From contig JAJYGM010000745.1 of assembly GCA_021785095.1 (NCBI GenBank), positions 1 to 32,137 of the forward strand: a stretch of DNA of 32,137 bases, in the 5' to 3' direction. Below, piece by piece: positions 22,118 to 30,520 of the stretch. Every line of letters starts with the position of its first letter. Position 1 is the stretch's first letter. A program made the translations under genes and the position numbers. Under the pieces are notes generated by a model. It saw only the letters and a program-made list of their open reading frames with translations, did not search any database and was not told the origin of the DNA. The DNA is from Actinomycetes bacterium (GTDB taxonomy: Bacteria; Actinomycetota; Acidimicrobiia; Acidimicrobiales; Bog-793).

Positions 22118-24520
22118 TCAAGGAGCCGAGATGCCCGCCACCGGTTCGCCCCCGACGCTCGCTTGTGTGCCCGCGTTCGGTGCCCGCCCGTGGCACAGGA
22201 TCGTGCCGTTCGAGGTCACGAGGTAGTAGCCGTTCCCGCCGACCGCAGCGGCGAGTCCGACGACCCTGTTGCCAGGGCTCGAGCCGTAGCTGCCGGCCTT
22301 CCCGAAGTGGTACACGTAGCCGCTCGCCGTCACGAGCCAGTACCCGTGGTCCCCACTGCTCGCTGCCATGCCGACCATGGGGGAGGCGTGCCCGTCGGGC
22401 TTCGATCCGAAGAACGGGGCGTCGAAGTTGTACACAGCGCCGCTGCTCGTGGCGACCCAGTAGCCGCCCGTGGCGTCGTCTGTCACGATCGCGAGCGGCG
22501 TGCCGGCGCTCCTGTAGTCGCCATTGGAACCGTGGTACCGGGCGTCCCCGAAGGCATAGACGGATCCGTCCCCCGCAAGGAGGAAGTAGCCCTTCCCGTC
22601 CGGCGATGACGAGATGCCCGTGACCGGCGCGCCCGGAGCAGCCGGGCCGCCCCTCCAGGACCTCGTCCGGAGGTCGCCGTGGAACCTGGCGTCTCCGAAG
22701 GCGTAGACGGCTCCGTCTTTGAGCGCCAGCCAGTAGCCGCCACCGTTCGGCGTCGACGCCATGCCGGCGACGTCCTCGGGCAGGATCCGATCGGAGAGAC
22801 CGCCGCAGTTCTCCGCCGCTCCGAAGCCGGCGACCGCGCCTGCCTGACCGAACACGCGATAGCCGCTCGGCGCGGCCGGCGTCGAGCAGGCGATCGGGGT
22901 CGTGGACGTCGGGTCAGGGATTCCGGTGTGTTGCGCGTTCGCGTGGAACATGGGCCACGGATACGGATCGGAGGGAGGCGGGACGTCGTACCCGCGCAGA
23001 TACGTAGGAACGGTCATCGCCGGGTGGTAGCCGCAGTTGGTGAACATCATGTAGCCGGTCTTCGAGCCCGGCACTGCCGCAACAGCCGGCGCACCGCCGA
23101 CGTAGCAGCCCTTGTCGATCGCCTCGGTGCTGCTGGTGCCGGCGAGATAATTGCCCGTGCGGGCGCTGAGGACGAACAGTCCCAAGACGTTGCCGATGAG
23201 GATGTCGCTGTCCGCCAGCCCATGGCTCTTGAAGTCGGTGACGTTGGCAAGGGTCGGCGACGAGAGCAGCTCGCCGTACGTCGTGATGTTGCGGGACCAG
23301 AGAAGGTGGCCCTTCTCGTTCCACGCCGTCACCCTCGCGTCTCCGGTCGTCGGGCAGTTCGCGCAGGAGCTCGCGAACACGTCCGTCGGCCCGCCCGGGT
23401 AGGCAGGCCCCACTGCCGGAGAGCCGAACGTGGCTCCCCCGGTGTTCACCGGCCACCCTGAGATCGGCCTGCCGTTCGCCGCGTCGTACGCGAACACCTC
23501 GTCTTCGGCCGGCTGGACATGCAGTCCCGCGCCGGAGAAGAACGACGTGCCGACGACGACGACAGGTGTCGAGCCGAAGGTCGTGACGGCAGGGCTCGAC
23601 CAAACGGTCTCGGCGAGGCAGTGCTCCCAGACGAGCCGCGGGGCGCCGTCCTCGTAGCGGTAGTCCGAGACCCACCCGCTGAAGCACTTCGGCCCGCCGT
23701 TCGGACCGCGCCAACCGTTCGCGTCGCTACCCTCGATGATGTCCATCTTGCCCGTGTGGGTGACGTCCGCCAGCGCCGGCGACGACCAGATCGTGTCGGC
23801 GCGGTTGATCGGGAAGCCGCGGAGGACCTTGCCCTGCGGGTTCAGAGCGTAGAGGTAGTGGTCCCAGGACCCGAAGACGATGTCCTGTTGCCCGTTGCCC
23901 GTCACGTCGCCGACGGCAGGCGTGTCGAACACGCCGTTGGTGTAGCTGGCCGGGCACCCACGCCATTCCGAGAAGGTCTTCCTCGTGAGGAACCGGAACC
24001 TCAACCTGCCGTTGTAGTTCCACGCCATGACGCCGCCGTTCTGGCACCTCTCCTCGAGGGTGCCGAGGCCGACGACGATGCTCGGCTCGCGGCTCGGCCC
24101 GTCGAGGTACGCGATCACCGGGCTCGAGTCGATGGCCGTCGCCGTGTTCCCGACGAGGTCCGCTCTCTCGGGCCAACCCGGCATCTCCTCACCCGTTCGA
24201 GCGTTCACGACGTTCACCAGGCCGGACTCCGAGCCGTCGACGACCACCTTCTGCCCGTCGATGGTCCCGACCACGGGGGAGGTGAGGTACTGCCCACCGA
24301 TGCCGCAGAGCTCCCAGCGCGGCAGGCCGAACGCCGTCGGGCTCGAGGCGGGACACGATGATCTCGGCCCTTCCGCCATCAGAGCTCGTCCGGGGAGCGC
24401 CGGCCGAGCCGGTGGTGTCGAGGTGGCCATCCCGAGGCCCGGGACGGCGGCTGCCATGGCGGAGGCGACCAGCACGGCAGTGACCAGAACGAGCTTGCGC
24501 CCGTCGGTCGAAGCACGCAT
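22118..24520 (-). CDS. Secreted FG-GAP/PQQ-like propeller protein with C-terminal GYW repeats
   Basis: An 800-aa exported protein. The signal peptide is a basic start, the hydrophobic stretch LVLVTAVLVASAMAAAVPG, then small residues. Residues of about 60-540 contain beta-propeller blades of FG-GAP/VCBS and PQQ-like type, for example TSPVVGTIDGQKVVVDGSESG, DVTGNGQQDIVFGSWD and DVTHTGKMDIIEGSD. From about residue 585 to the end are five repeats of a GYW-x-V...G-V-Y-x-FG-D-A type, for example GGYWLALKDGAVYAFGDA and GYWVATSSGAVYNFDAPFF; I associate these with exported proteins of Acidimicrobiia. Both parts predict an extracellular beta-propeller, probably for binding or adhesion. The ATG at 24520 has AGGGGG 7 nt upstream; an adjacent GTG at 24523 is possible. 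It sits between glycosyltransferase genes. Confidence 0.85.
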   Translation of the reverse strand: MRASTDGRKLVLVTAVLVASAMAAAVPGLGMATSTPPARPALPGRALMAEGPRSSCPASSPTAFGLPRWELCGIGGQYLTSPVVGTIDGQKVVVDGSESGLVNVVNARTGEEMPGWPERADLVGNTATAIDSSPVIAYLDGPSREPSIVVGLGTLEERCQNGGVMAWNYNGRLRFRFLTRKTFSEWRGCPASYTNGVFDTPAVGDVTGNGQQDIVFGSWDHYLYALNPQGKVLRGFPINRADTIWSSPALADVTHTGKMDIIEGSDANGWRGPNGGPKCFSGWVSDYRYEDGAPRLVWEHCLAETVWSSPAVTTFGSTPVVVVGTSFFSGAGLHVQPAEDEVFAYDAANGRPISGWPVNTGGATFGSPAVGPAYPGGPTDVFASSCANCPTTGDARVTAWNEKGHLLWSRNITTYGELLSSPTLANVTDFKSHGLADSDILIGNVLGLFVLSARTGNYLAGTSSTEAIDKGCYVGGAPAVAAVPGSKTGYMMFTNCGYHPAMTVPTYLRGYDVPPPSDPYPWPMFHANAQHTGIPDPTSTTPIACSTPAAPSGYRVFGQAGAVAGFGAAENCGGLSDRILPEDVAGMASTPNGGGYWLALKDGAVYAFGDARFHGDLRTRSWRGGPAAPGAPVTGISSSPDGKGYFLLAGDGSVYAFGDARYHGSNGDYRSAGTPLAIVTDDATGGYWVATSSGAVYNFDAPFFGSKPDGHASPMVGMAASSGDHGYWLVTASGYVYHFGKAGSYGSSPGNRVVGLAAAVGGNGYYLVTSNGTILCHGRAPNAGTQASVGGEPVAGISAP

Positions 24521-24549
24521 CACGACACCCCCTGCTCGCGTTCAGCCGA

Positions 24550-24555
24550 ATGATA
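24550..24555 (-). promoter_or_regulatory. -10 element TATCAT of the secreted repeat protein gene
   Basis: On the minus strand TATCAT lies 29 nt before the ATG at 24520, leaving a leader that holds AGGGGG as ribosome-binding site. It is one of two divergent -10 boxes with the same hexamer in this gap. Confidence 0.5.
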
Positions 24556-24615
24556 CGGAACAGGTGGTGCTCGAGGCGTTCTTTCCGCTCCAGCTTGCTG
24601 CCCGATGGCCATGGG

Positions 24616-24621
24616 TATCAT
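24616..24621 (+). promoter_or_regulatory. -10 element TATCAT of the GT4 gene (leaderless)
   Basis: TATCAT ends 7 nt before the GTG at 24629. A TTGCTG at 24595-24600 is a possible -35, with a short 15-nt spacer. The element overlaps the codons that would follow the alternative starts at 24605 and 24611. Confidence 0.6.
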
Positions 24622-24628
24622 CGCCGCC

Positions 24629-25801
24629 GTGGCCAAGCTGGCGTTCGTGACACCCCGCTACGGGGAGAGAGTGCTCGGCGGGTCCGAGTCCATGGCGCGC
24701 GAGCAGGCGCGGGGTCTCGCAGCAAGAGGTCACCAGGTCGAGGTCCTCACGACGACTGCCAGGGACCACCACACGTGGGCCAACGACCTGCCGGCGGGTG
24801 TGGAGGAGGACGGGGCGGTGACGGTGCGGCGTTTCGAGACGGTGCCGCGCTCGGACCCGGTCGCGTGGGCAGGTTTCGAGCGGCGGATCTTCGCCGGTGA
24901 CGATCTCGACGACGCGGAGGAGCTGGCCTGGATCAACAGCCGGCTGAGGGTGCCGGACCTCTACTTCCACCTCGCCGGCGAGGGCCGCGACTACGACGCC
25001 ATCATCTTCTCGCCCTATCTGTTCTGGACGACCCTGTACTGCATCGGTCTCGTGCCTGAGCGCAGCATCCTCATCCCGTGCCTGCACGACGAACCGTACG
25101 CGACCCTCCGGTCGGTGCGTGCCGCGCTCGCCGGTGCGGCTGAGGTCTGGTTCCTGTCCGAGCCGGAGCACCAGCTCGGCCATCGCCTCGCGCCGCTCCC
25201 GCGCCATCGCCTCGTCGGGTCTGCCGTGCACGTGCCAGACACCTACGATCCGGAAGGATTCCGGGAGCGCCATGGGATCGAGCGTCCCTTCGTGCTGTGT
25301 GCCGGGCGCCGGGAGGAAGGCAAAGGTTGGTCGCAGGCGGTGCGGGGTTTCGGCGCCGCCATCGTCAGCCACGGCCTCGACCTCGATCTCGTGAGCATCG
25401 GCGTCGGCGACACGAACATCCCGCCTGTCCTCGACCGGCGCATCATCGACCTGGGCTACCTGGAGGACGACGAGGTGTCGAACGCCTTTGCGGCAGCGGA
25501 GGCGTACCTGCAACCGAGCCCGAACGAGAGCTTCTCCCGGACAATCATGGAGAGCTGGCTCGCGTCGACACCGGTGATCGCCAACATGGGGAGCGAGGTG
25601 GTGGCCTGGCACTGCGAGCGGTCCGGCGGGGGCCTCGTCTACGGCGACGAGATCGAGATGGGCGAGTGCCTGCGCATGATCGCCGAGGCGCCGAAGCTGG
25701 CAACCGAGCTTGCCGCGAGCGGCCGGGAGTACGTGCTGGGGAACTACACCTGGCCGAAGATCCTCGACGGCGTGGAACGTGCATTGGAGCGGTTCTCGTG
25801 A
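24629..25801 (+). CDS. GT4 family glycosyltransferase
   Basis: A 390-aa GT-B glycosyltransferase. The N-terminal domain opens with KLAFVTPRYGERVLGGSE, typical of GT4 enzymes that bind the acceptor through a Gly-rich loop. The donor domain has RREEGKGWSQAVRGF and the EX7E motif in NESFSRTIMESWLAS. The GTG at 24629 is chosen because it follows a -10 box by 7 nt and puts the protein start at the first beta-strand; two in-frame ATGs at 24605 and 24611 would add eight or six residues. Its stop overlaps the next gene by 4 bp (GTGA). It probably works on a surface polysaccharide or glycolipid at the inner face of the membrane; donor and acceptor are not readable. Confidence 0.88.
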   Translation: MAKLAFVTPRYGERVLGGSESMAREQARGLAARGHQVEVLTTTARDHHTWANDLPAGVEEDGAVTVRRFETVPRSDPVAWAGFERRIFAGDDLDDAEELAWINSRLRVPDLYFHLAGEGRDYDAIIFSPYLFWTTLYCIGLVPERSILIPCLHDEPYATLRSVRAALAGAAEVWFLSEPEHQLGHRLAPLPRHRLVGSAVHVPDTYDPEGFRERHGIERPFVLCAGRREEGKGWSQAVRGFGAAIVSHGLDLDLVSIGVGDTNIPPVLDRRIIDLGYLEDDEVSNAFAAAEAYLQPSPNESFSRTIMESWLASTPVIANMGSEVVAWHCERSGGGLVYGDEIEMGECLRMIAEAPKLATELAASGREYVLGNYTWPKILDGVERALERFS

Positions 25802-26661
25802 ACGCCCTCGTGATCGGCACGCTGCCCCCGCCCGTCACCGAGCGCTCCCGCGGGCTCCTCGCGGAGGTGCTGAGGCTGAGAGAGAAGGGCGCGACGTTGC
25901 GGGTGCTCTCCCCGACGCAGAACTCCGTCGCCCACGACTACCTCGAGCTACGCGGCGCGGCGTCGGCCGTCGAAGTCGCTCTGGCGGTGCGGAAGGCCGA
26001 CTTCGTCGTCGTCCAACTCGAGCCGGGATTTCCCCTCGAGGAGAACGCCTCTCGTGCCGGCCGGGCGTTCGGGCTCGCATCGCTCGCCATGGCCTTGCGC
26101 AACGCACCCGGTGAGGTGGTCGTCCGCCTGCACTCGCTCCACGACCTTCCTTCCGGCGTCGGTGGCAGGGCGGCAGAGGCCCTGTGGTCGCGGTCAGACC
26201 GCATCGAGGTCGGGAGCGGCGAGGTCCTGGAGCACCTGGCGGCGTCGCTGTCGCCATCTACTGCCGGCAAGTTGACACTGGCACTGCCGCCTGTCGAGAT
26301 CGGCGGCGGGCGCGAGGCTCGTGCCGCCATCGCAGAGGTCGGGGCCGGCGCCGGCCTCGAAGCGGTGACGGCCATCGTCCGCGCCCGCGCCGCCTCCGAC
26401 CGTGCCTCGATCCTCGCCGACCGCGCCGCCGGAGCGGGCCAGGTCCGTGCCCGCCAACGGGTCTTCTTGTGGGAGTGGGCTCCCCACCCCGGCGCAGGAG
26501 TGCCCGCATTCGCCGACGAGGTGCACCACGAGCGATCCGGCCAGGGATCGACCCTACGCCGCGCCGCGCGGGCCGCCCTCCTGGCAGCCGAAGCGAGACC
26601 ACTCACGCGCCCGCTCGCACGCAGCGCCCGCACGGCGCGCCGCCTCCTCGCGAAGATCTGA
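25798..26661 (+). CDS. Protein of unknown function, coupled to GT4; resembles a GT-B N-terminal domain
   Basis: A 287-aa protein I do not recognise as a defined family. It starts with GTG overlapping the GT4 stop (GTGA at 25798-25801). The opening NALVIGTLPPPVTERSRGLLAEVLRLREKGATLRVLSP is a beta-strand, Pro-rich loop and helix resembling the first unit of GT-B enzymes. LVVQLEPGFPLEE and RLHSLHDLPSGVGG follow like later Rossmann strands. No donor-domain EX7E motif is seen, so it may be a single-domain partner of the GT4 protein. The C-terminus is Arg/Ala-rich and basic (about 35 residues), which could bind membrane or nucleic acid. The coupling suggests a shared pathway. Confidence 0.7.
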   Translation: MNALVIGTLPPPVTERSRGLLAEVLRLREKGATLRVLSPTQNSVAHDYLELRGAASAVEVALAVRKADFVVVQLEPGFPLEENASRAGRAFGLASLAMALRNAPGEVVVRLHSLHDLPSGVGGRAAEALWSRSDRIEVGSGEVLEHLAASLSPSTAGKLTLALPPVEIGGGREARAAIAEVGAGAGLEAVTAIVRARAASDRASILADRAAGAGQVRARQRVFLWEWAPHPGAGVPAFADEVHHERSGQGSTLRRAARAALLAAEARPLTRPLARSARTARRLLAKI

Positions 26662-26671
26662 TCCGTGCCTC

Positions 26672-26692
26672 GCCACCGGCGCCACCGGTGGC
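26672..26692. terminator. GC-rich hairpin between convergent genes
   Basis: GCCACCGG (26672-26679) and CCGGTGGC (26685-26692) form a perfect 8-bp stem with the 5-nt loop CGCCA. It lies in the 44-bp gap between two convergent stops. It has no U-tract on either strand, so a bidirectional terminator is inferred. Confidence 0.6.
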
Positions 26693-26705
26693 TCGGCCGG
26701 CGGGC

Positions 26706-29138
26706 TCAGACGCCGAGCTCGGCGAGGAGTGCCGAAGCAGCCCGATCGAAGGTGTGAGCGGCCGCGTGCTCCTCGCCGGCTCTCCCGAGGCGGTGGCGCT
26801 CCTCGGTGTCGGCCAACAAGCTCGAGAGCACGGTCGCGAGCTCGCCCGCGGTGCAGTCGTGCCGAACCTTCCGCACGGCTTCGTCGGGCAGGTCGTGCAT
26901 CCAGCCGAGGTCGGAGACGACGGTCGGCACGCCGGCCGACAGGCACTCGCTCACGGCTCCTGACGCCTCCCCGGAGGAACTCGACCGCAACTGCACCCCG
27001 ACATCGGTCCTCCCGAGGCACTCCACGTACTCGTCCCATGACACCGTGCCGGTGATGCGGAAGCGGTCGCCGAGGAGGTGAGATGAGGCGAGCTCCGACA
27101 GCTCAGCAGCAAGCTCCCTGCTGACCGATCCGAGGAGCACGAGCTCCGCCTCGGTGCCGGACGAGATCAGCTCGGCGAGCGCCTCGATCAAGAGCCCCGG
27201 CCGCTTGCTCGGGTCGACGATGCCGAAGCTCGTGACCCTGAGGCGGCGCTCGCCGCGCTCGAGGAGCCGTCCTGAATCACGTCGTGCCGACTCCACATGC
27301 TCACGCTCCTCGCGCGAGAGCAGAGACATCGCGAAAGGGAGGATCCCGAGCCTGTCCGACAGCTCAGGCCCCGCGTCGAGCTCCGCGAGGCGGCGCGCAG
27401 CCTCCGACGAGACGAGGAAGCGAGGCGTGAGCCCGATCACCTCCCGGAGGAGAAGAAGCCCGTATCGCTCCTGGTCGGCCGGCGGTATCGAGCGCAGGCT
27501 CCTGAGCTCGGGCGGGAGCGTCGGGTAGTTGCGGCCGATCGCCGCGCCGACACCTCCGGGCACTGCTCCCGGCACTTTTGCGGACAGCGTCATGAGACCG
27601 CTCAACCTGACGTCGTGGCCGACGACGATGCCGGAACGGCGCCGTAACGATGCGAGGGCGTGGGCGTGGAACTCGGAGTTGCCGAGTACGTAGACGACGT
27701 GGTCGTACGAGCCGGTCGCGCCGTCGGTGACGTCGAAGACGCGTGCGTCCCGAGGGATCGTCCCCCCGAACGGCTCCAGTGGAGCGGACGTGCGCTCGAG
27801 GCCGTCGGCGAAGCAGTCGATCTCGATGGGGGGAAGGTCGGCGCCGTTGCGGTCGGGAGCCGCCGACTGCCGGCGCATCGCCTCGACCAGGCTCATGCTG
27901 TAGCCCGCAACTCCGCTCGGCGATGGCGGGAAGGGCGACACGACGGCGATCCGCCGCCGCCGCCGCCACGGCCGTTGCCGTCCTCGCCGGCTCGCGAGCC
28001 CTTCGAGCACCGTGGCGACTCGATGCGCCACGTCTTCCCACGACGTGACGACCTGCGGCGCCCCGTCCAGCACCGTCGAGCGGAGCCCGGAGTCGGTGAG
28101 GCATCGCTCGATCGTGCTCGACATGTCGGCACGGTCGGACGGATCGAAACGAGCCCGCCGCTCCGGCACCATCGCGTCGAGCGGCGGCCGATCCGAGACG
28201 CAGACGACCGCTCCGCAGGCGAGCGCTTCGGCGACGGGGAGACCGAACCCCTCTGCGATCGAAGGGAAGACGAACAGGTCCGTGGCTTGATAGAGCTGCG
28301 TCAGGTGGGCATCCGACACGAAGCCCGTCAGCACGAGGCGGTGCTCGATCCCGGAGAGGCGGGCGAGGTGGCGGTAGTGGTTGGCCGTGAGCGGCGGGAG
28401 GTCCCCGACGACCACGAGCTGGAACCTCTGCAGCAGTGACGCCGGCAGGTCCGCGAACGCGTGGATGAGGCCGTCGATGTTCTTCCGGCTGTCGTTGCCG
28501 CCGGGATAGAGCACGTACCGGCCTTGCAGAGCCGGCATCGCGCGGCGGACGACCTGCAGCGCGACCGAGCGGGAGGCAGGGGGTACGAAGTGGCGCGACA
28601 CGCCGGTTCCGACCGTGTGGCAGCGGTCGGGCTCGATCTCGAGGAGCTGGAGGACATCTGCCGCCGCGAGGTCCGAGATGGCGAGGACGGCGTCTGCAGT
28701 CCTGAGCACCTGCAGGCGGGCGCCGTAACGGCGGCGCTGTGCGGGGTGGGCGAGGTACTCCTCGGGGTGTCGGAGCGGGATCAAGTCGTATGCCACGGCC
28801 GCGTACCCAAGCCCGAGCTCGTCGACGAACCGCGGGCGCACGGCGGACATCGGGCGGCCGAGCTCGAACGGCGAAGCACAGAGGTGGACGCGGGCTGTCC
28901 GGAGGGCTTCCCCGGCCGCGGCGGAGTCGAGGTATGTGAGCTTCCCGGATGTGAGCAGCTCGTCCGCACCACCGGGCGGCGGCCACTCCGGGTCGAGGAG
29001 ATAGGCCCCCACGAGGTCGGGACGAACCCGTTCGAGCGCCGTCGCGAGCTCGTATGCCCATCGCCCGATCCCTCGGCCGCGGTGGTCGGGGCTCTGGGTC
29101 GCCCGCAAGTCGCAGACGACCGGGCGCGCAGGGCTCAT
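26706..29138 (-). CDS. Double GT4 glycosyltransferase (two GT-B domains in one chain)
   Basis: An 810-aa protein with two full GT4 units. The first (about residues 1-390) has GRGIGRWAYELATAL, the YVLYPGGNDSRKNIDGLI donor strand and the EX7E motif in AEGFGLPVAEALACG. The second (about 420-810) begins with RIAVVSPFPPSPSGVAGYS and ends with SSGEASGAVSECLSAG and a WMHDLP segment. A basic linker (RRGRQRPWRRRRR) joins them. The ATG at 29138 overlaps the stop of a small coiled-coil gene (ATGA). Bifunctional multi-GT4 proteins such as WbdA polymerise repeat units of ABC-exported O-polysaccharides, and the Wzm/Wzt-type exporter just upstream fits that role. The donor sugars cannot be read; mannose or rhamnose are common for this class. 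Confidence 0.9.
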   Translation of the reverse strand: MSPARPVVCDLRATQSPDHRGRGIGRWAYELATALERVRPDLVGAYLLDPEWPPPGGADELLTSGKLTYLDSAAAGEALRTARVHLCASPFELGRPMSAVRPRFVDELGLGYAAVAYDLIPLRHPEEYLAHPAQRRRYGARLQVLRTADAVLAISDLAAADVLQLLEIEPDRCHTVGTGVSRHFVPPASRSVALQVVRRAMPALQGRYVLYPGGNDSRKNIDGLIHAFADLPASLLQRFQLVVVGDLPPLTANHYRHLARLSGIEHRLVLTGFVSDAHLTQLYQATDLFVFPSIAEGFGLPVAEALACGAVVCVSDRPPLDAMVPERRARFDPSDRADMSSTIERCLTDSGLRSTVLDGAPQVVTSWEDVAHRVATVLEGLASRRGRQRPWRRRRRIAVVSPFPPSPSGVAGYSMSLVEAMRRQSAAPDRNGADLPPIEIDCFADGLERTSAPLEPFGGTIPRDARVFDVTDGATGSYDHVVYVLGNSEFHAHALASLRRRSGIVVGHDVRLSGLMTLSAKVPGAVPGGVGAAIGRNYPTLPPELRSLRSIPPADQERYGLLLLREVIGLTPRFLVSSEAARRLAELDAGPELSDRLGILPFAMSLLSREEREHVESARRDSGRLLERGERRLRVTSFGIVDPSKRPGLLIEALAELISSGTEAELVLLGSVSRELAAELSELASSHLLGDRFRITGTVSWDEYVECLGRTDVGVQLRSSSSGEASGAVSECLSAGVPTVVSDLGWMHDLPDEAVRKVRHDCTAGELATVLSSLLADTEERHRLGRAGEEHAAAHTFDRAASALLAELGV

Positions 29139-29425
29139 CTGGCCTGCTCGACGCGCTCCTCGAGCTCCTCGATGCGCGTGGTCGCCGAGCGGAGGAGCTG
29201 CCCGATCAACGAAGCGCTCTGGTTCTCCACGTCCACCTGTGTCGCGATGATGGAACGAAGCTCGCGGACCTCCTCCGCCAGCATCCTGAGCTGGGCCTCG
29301 ATGGTGTCGAGGCGGGTGTTGACGCTCCCGAGCCGCTCGTCGATGAACGGGGTGAATTCGTGGACCGTCTGGCGCGCGACGCTCGTCCTCATCAGGCGCC
29401 AGAACGCTCTCGGTGCGAAAGCCAC
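29135..29425 (-). CDS. Small coiled-coil protein preceding the double GT4
   Basis: A 96-aa protein that is mostly one amphipathic coiled coil. From about residue 30 hydrophobic residues recur at heptad positions (RLGSVNTRLDTIEAQL, EEVRELRSIIATQV), continuing to EELEERVEQ at the C-terminus. The N-terminal 25 residues are basic and aromatic (FAPRAFWRLMRTSVARQ), which could touch a membrane. The start is a GTG at 29425 with TAGTCT 6 nt upstream, so it is probably leaderless. Its stop overlaps the double-GT4 start (ATGA). I do not know a named family. A scaffold or length-measuring part of the glycan machinery is a reasonable guess. Confidence 0.75.
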   Translation of the reverse strand: MAFAPRAFWRLMRTSVARQTVHEFTPFIDERLGSVNTRLDTIEAQLRMLAEEVRELRSIIATQVDVENQSASLIGQLLRSATTRIEELEERVEQAR

Positions 29426-29431
29426 GCACCG

Positions 29432-29437
29432 AGACTA
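29432..29437 (-). promoter_or_regulatory. -10 element TAGTCT of the coiled-coil/double-GT4 operon (leaderless)
   Basis: On the minus strand TAGTCT ends 6 nt before the GTG at 29425, one base closer than in the other leaderless genes of the window. Confidence 0.5.
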
Positions 29438-29479
29438 TGTCGCCCGGCGCAGCGGCCAGGGTAGAAGTGCTGTGACCAG

Positions 29480-29485
29480 TAGGAT
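29480..29485 (+). promoter_or_regulatory. Possible -10 element TAGGAT of the ABC exporter operon
   Basis: TAGGAT would start transcription about 52 nt before the permease ATG. The leader contains AGGGAGG at 29529-29535, a good ribosome-binding site. The gap is divergent from the coiled-coil gene. Confidence 0.4.
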
Positions 29486-29544
29486 CGCCGCGGCCGGTTG
29501 GGCGTTCGCGACGGTCGCGGAGCGCGTCAGGGAGGACGGATTCG

Positions 29545-30513
29545 ATGGCTCGAGCGCAGGCAGACATGCCTGCGGACGGCGGCGCTGGCGATGCTCGCAC
29601 TGTGAGCGCGAAGCCGGCCGCACTCTTGGACGAGGGTCAGCTCGACGACCTGCCACAGCGGGTCGTGGCGGCGCGCGTCGGCACGCTCGCCCGGCTCCGG
29701 GAGATCTGGCTCGCGCACGAGCTGCTCGTCTTCCTGGTCCGAAAAGAGCTGAAGGTCCGCTACAAGAACAGCTTCCTCGGGTTCCTCTGGTCGTTCCTCA
29801 ACCCGGCGATGGTGCTGCTCATCTACTTCGTGATGTTCCGCTACATCCTGAAGAACGGGATCTCGGACTTCGCCGTCTACCTCATGTGCGGCCTCCTCCC
29901 CTGGAACCTGTTCAACACGGCGCTCCTCAGCTCGTCGGGCACGCTCGTGGCGCACGCCGGCATCGTGAAGAAGGTCGCCTTCCCCCGCGAGATCCTCGCC
30001 CTCACCCAGGTCGGTGTGGCGGCGTGCTACTTCTTCTTCCAGAGCTGCATCCTCGTCGTGTTCCTCCTCGGCTTCCACGTGATGCCGTCGTGGCAGTACT
30101 TCCCGGTGATGCTGCTCGCGCTCGTGTGCGACCTGGTCTTCACGGCCGCCCTGGCGCTCGCGCTCTCGGCCCTGAACGTCTACATGCGCGACATCGAGCA
30201 CCTCATCCAGGTCGTGATGGTGGCTCTCTTCTTCGCGGAGCCGATCGTCTACACGTGGAACAACCTCGGCTCCCGGCTCGGCAAGCACGGGCTCGTGTGG
30301 CTGTACCTGCTCAACCCGCTCACGTCGATCGTGATCTCCTTCCAGCGGTTCATCTTCGGCAACGTCCCCGGTTCGCAGGGAGTCCTCGCCACCTACCCGC
30401 AGTCCTTCTACTACGAGCTACTCGCCATCGTCCTCGGGGTGTCGTTCGTCCTTCTCTACCTGGCATCGCTCCTGTTCCGCAGGGTCGAGGGCAACTTCGC
30501 CGAGGAGCTGTGA
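29545..30513 (+). CDS. ABC-2 type polysaccharide export permease (Wzm-like)
   Basis: A 322-aa inner-membrane permease. After a soluble N-terminus of about 55 residues come an amphipathic segment (ELLVFLVRKELKVRYKNSFLG) and about six transmembrane spans, for example FLNPAMVLLIYFVMF, AACYFFFQSCILVVFLLGF and LLAIVLGVSFVLLYLASLLF. The RYKNSFLGFLW sequence is typical of the Wzm/TagG/RfbA family, which exports undecaprenyl-linked polysaccharide. The ATG at 29545 has AGGGAGG about 9 nt upstream. The ATPase gene follows after 7 nt. Together they form the transporter, probably for the glycan built by the neighbouring glycosyltransferases. Confidence 0.93.
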   Translation: MARAQADMPADGGAGDARTVSAKPAALLDEGQLDDLPQRVVAARVGTLARLREIWLAHELLVFLVRKELKVRYKNSFLGFLWSFLNPAMVLLIYFVMFRYILKNGISDFAVYLMCGLLPWNLFNTALLSSSGTLVAHAGIVKKVAFPREILALTQVGVAACYFFFQSCILVVFLLGFHVMPSWQYFPVMLLALVCDLVFTAALALALSALNVYMRDIEHLIQVVMVALFFAEPIVYTWNNLGSRLGKHGLVWLYLLNPLTSIVISFQRFIFGNVPGSQGVLATYPQSFYYELLAIVLGVSFVLLYLASLLFRRVEGNFAEEL

Positions 30514-30520
30514 GCGCCAG

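Noticed and set aside
22118..22890. DNA repeats in the GYW-repeat coding region as a CRISPR array or tandem DNA repeat
   Set aside because: The similarity is at the protein level with diverged nucleotides and variable spacing; there are no identical direct repeats.
29139..29600. Upstream extension of the double GT4 frame by about 150 codons
   Set aside because: The extension is low-complexity and overlaps both the coiled-coil gene and the divergent promoter region. The ATG at 29138 in an ATGA junction gives a normal GT4 N-terminus.
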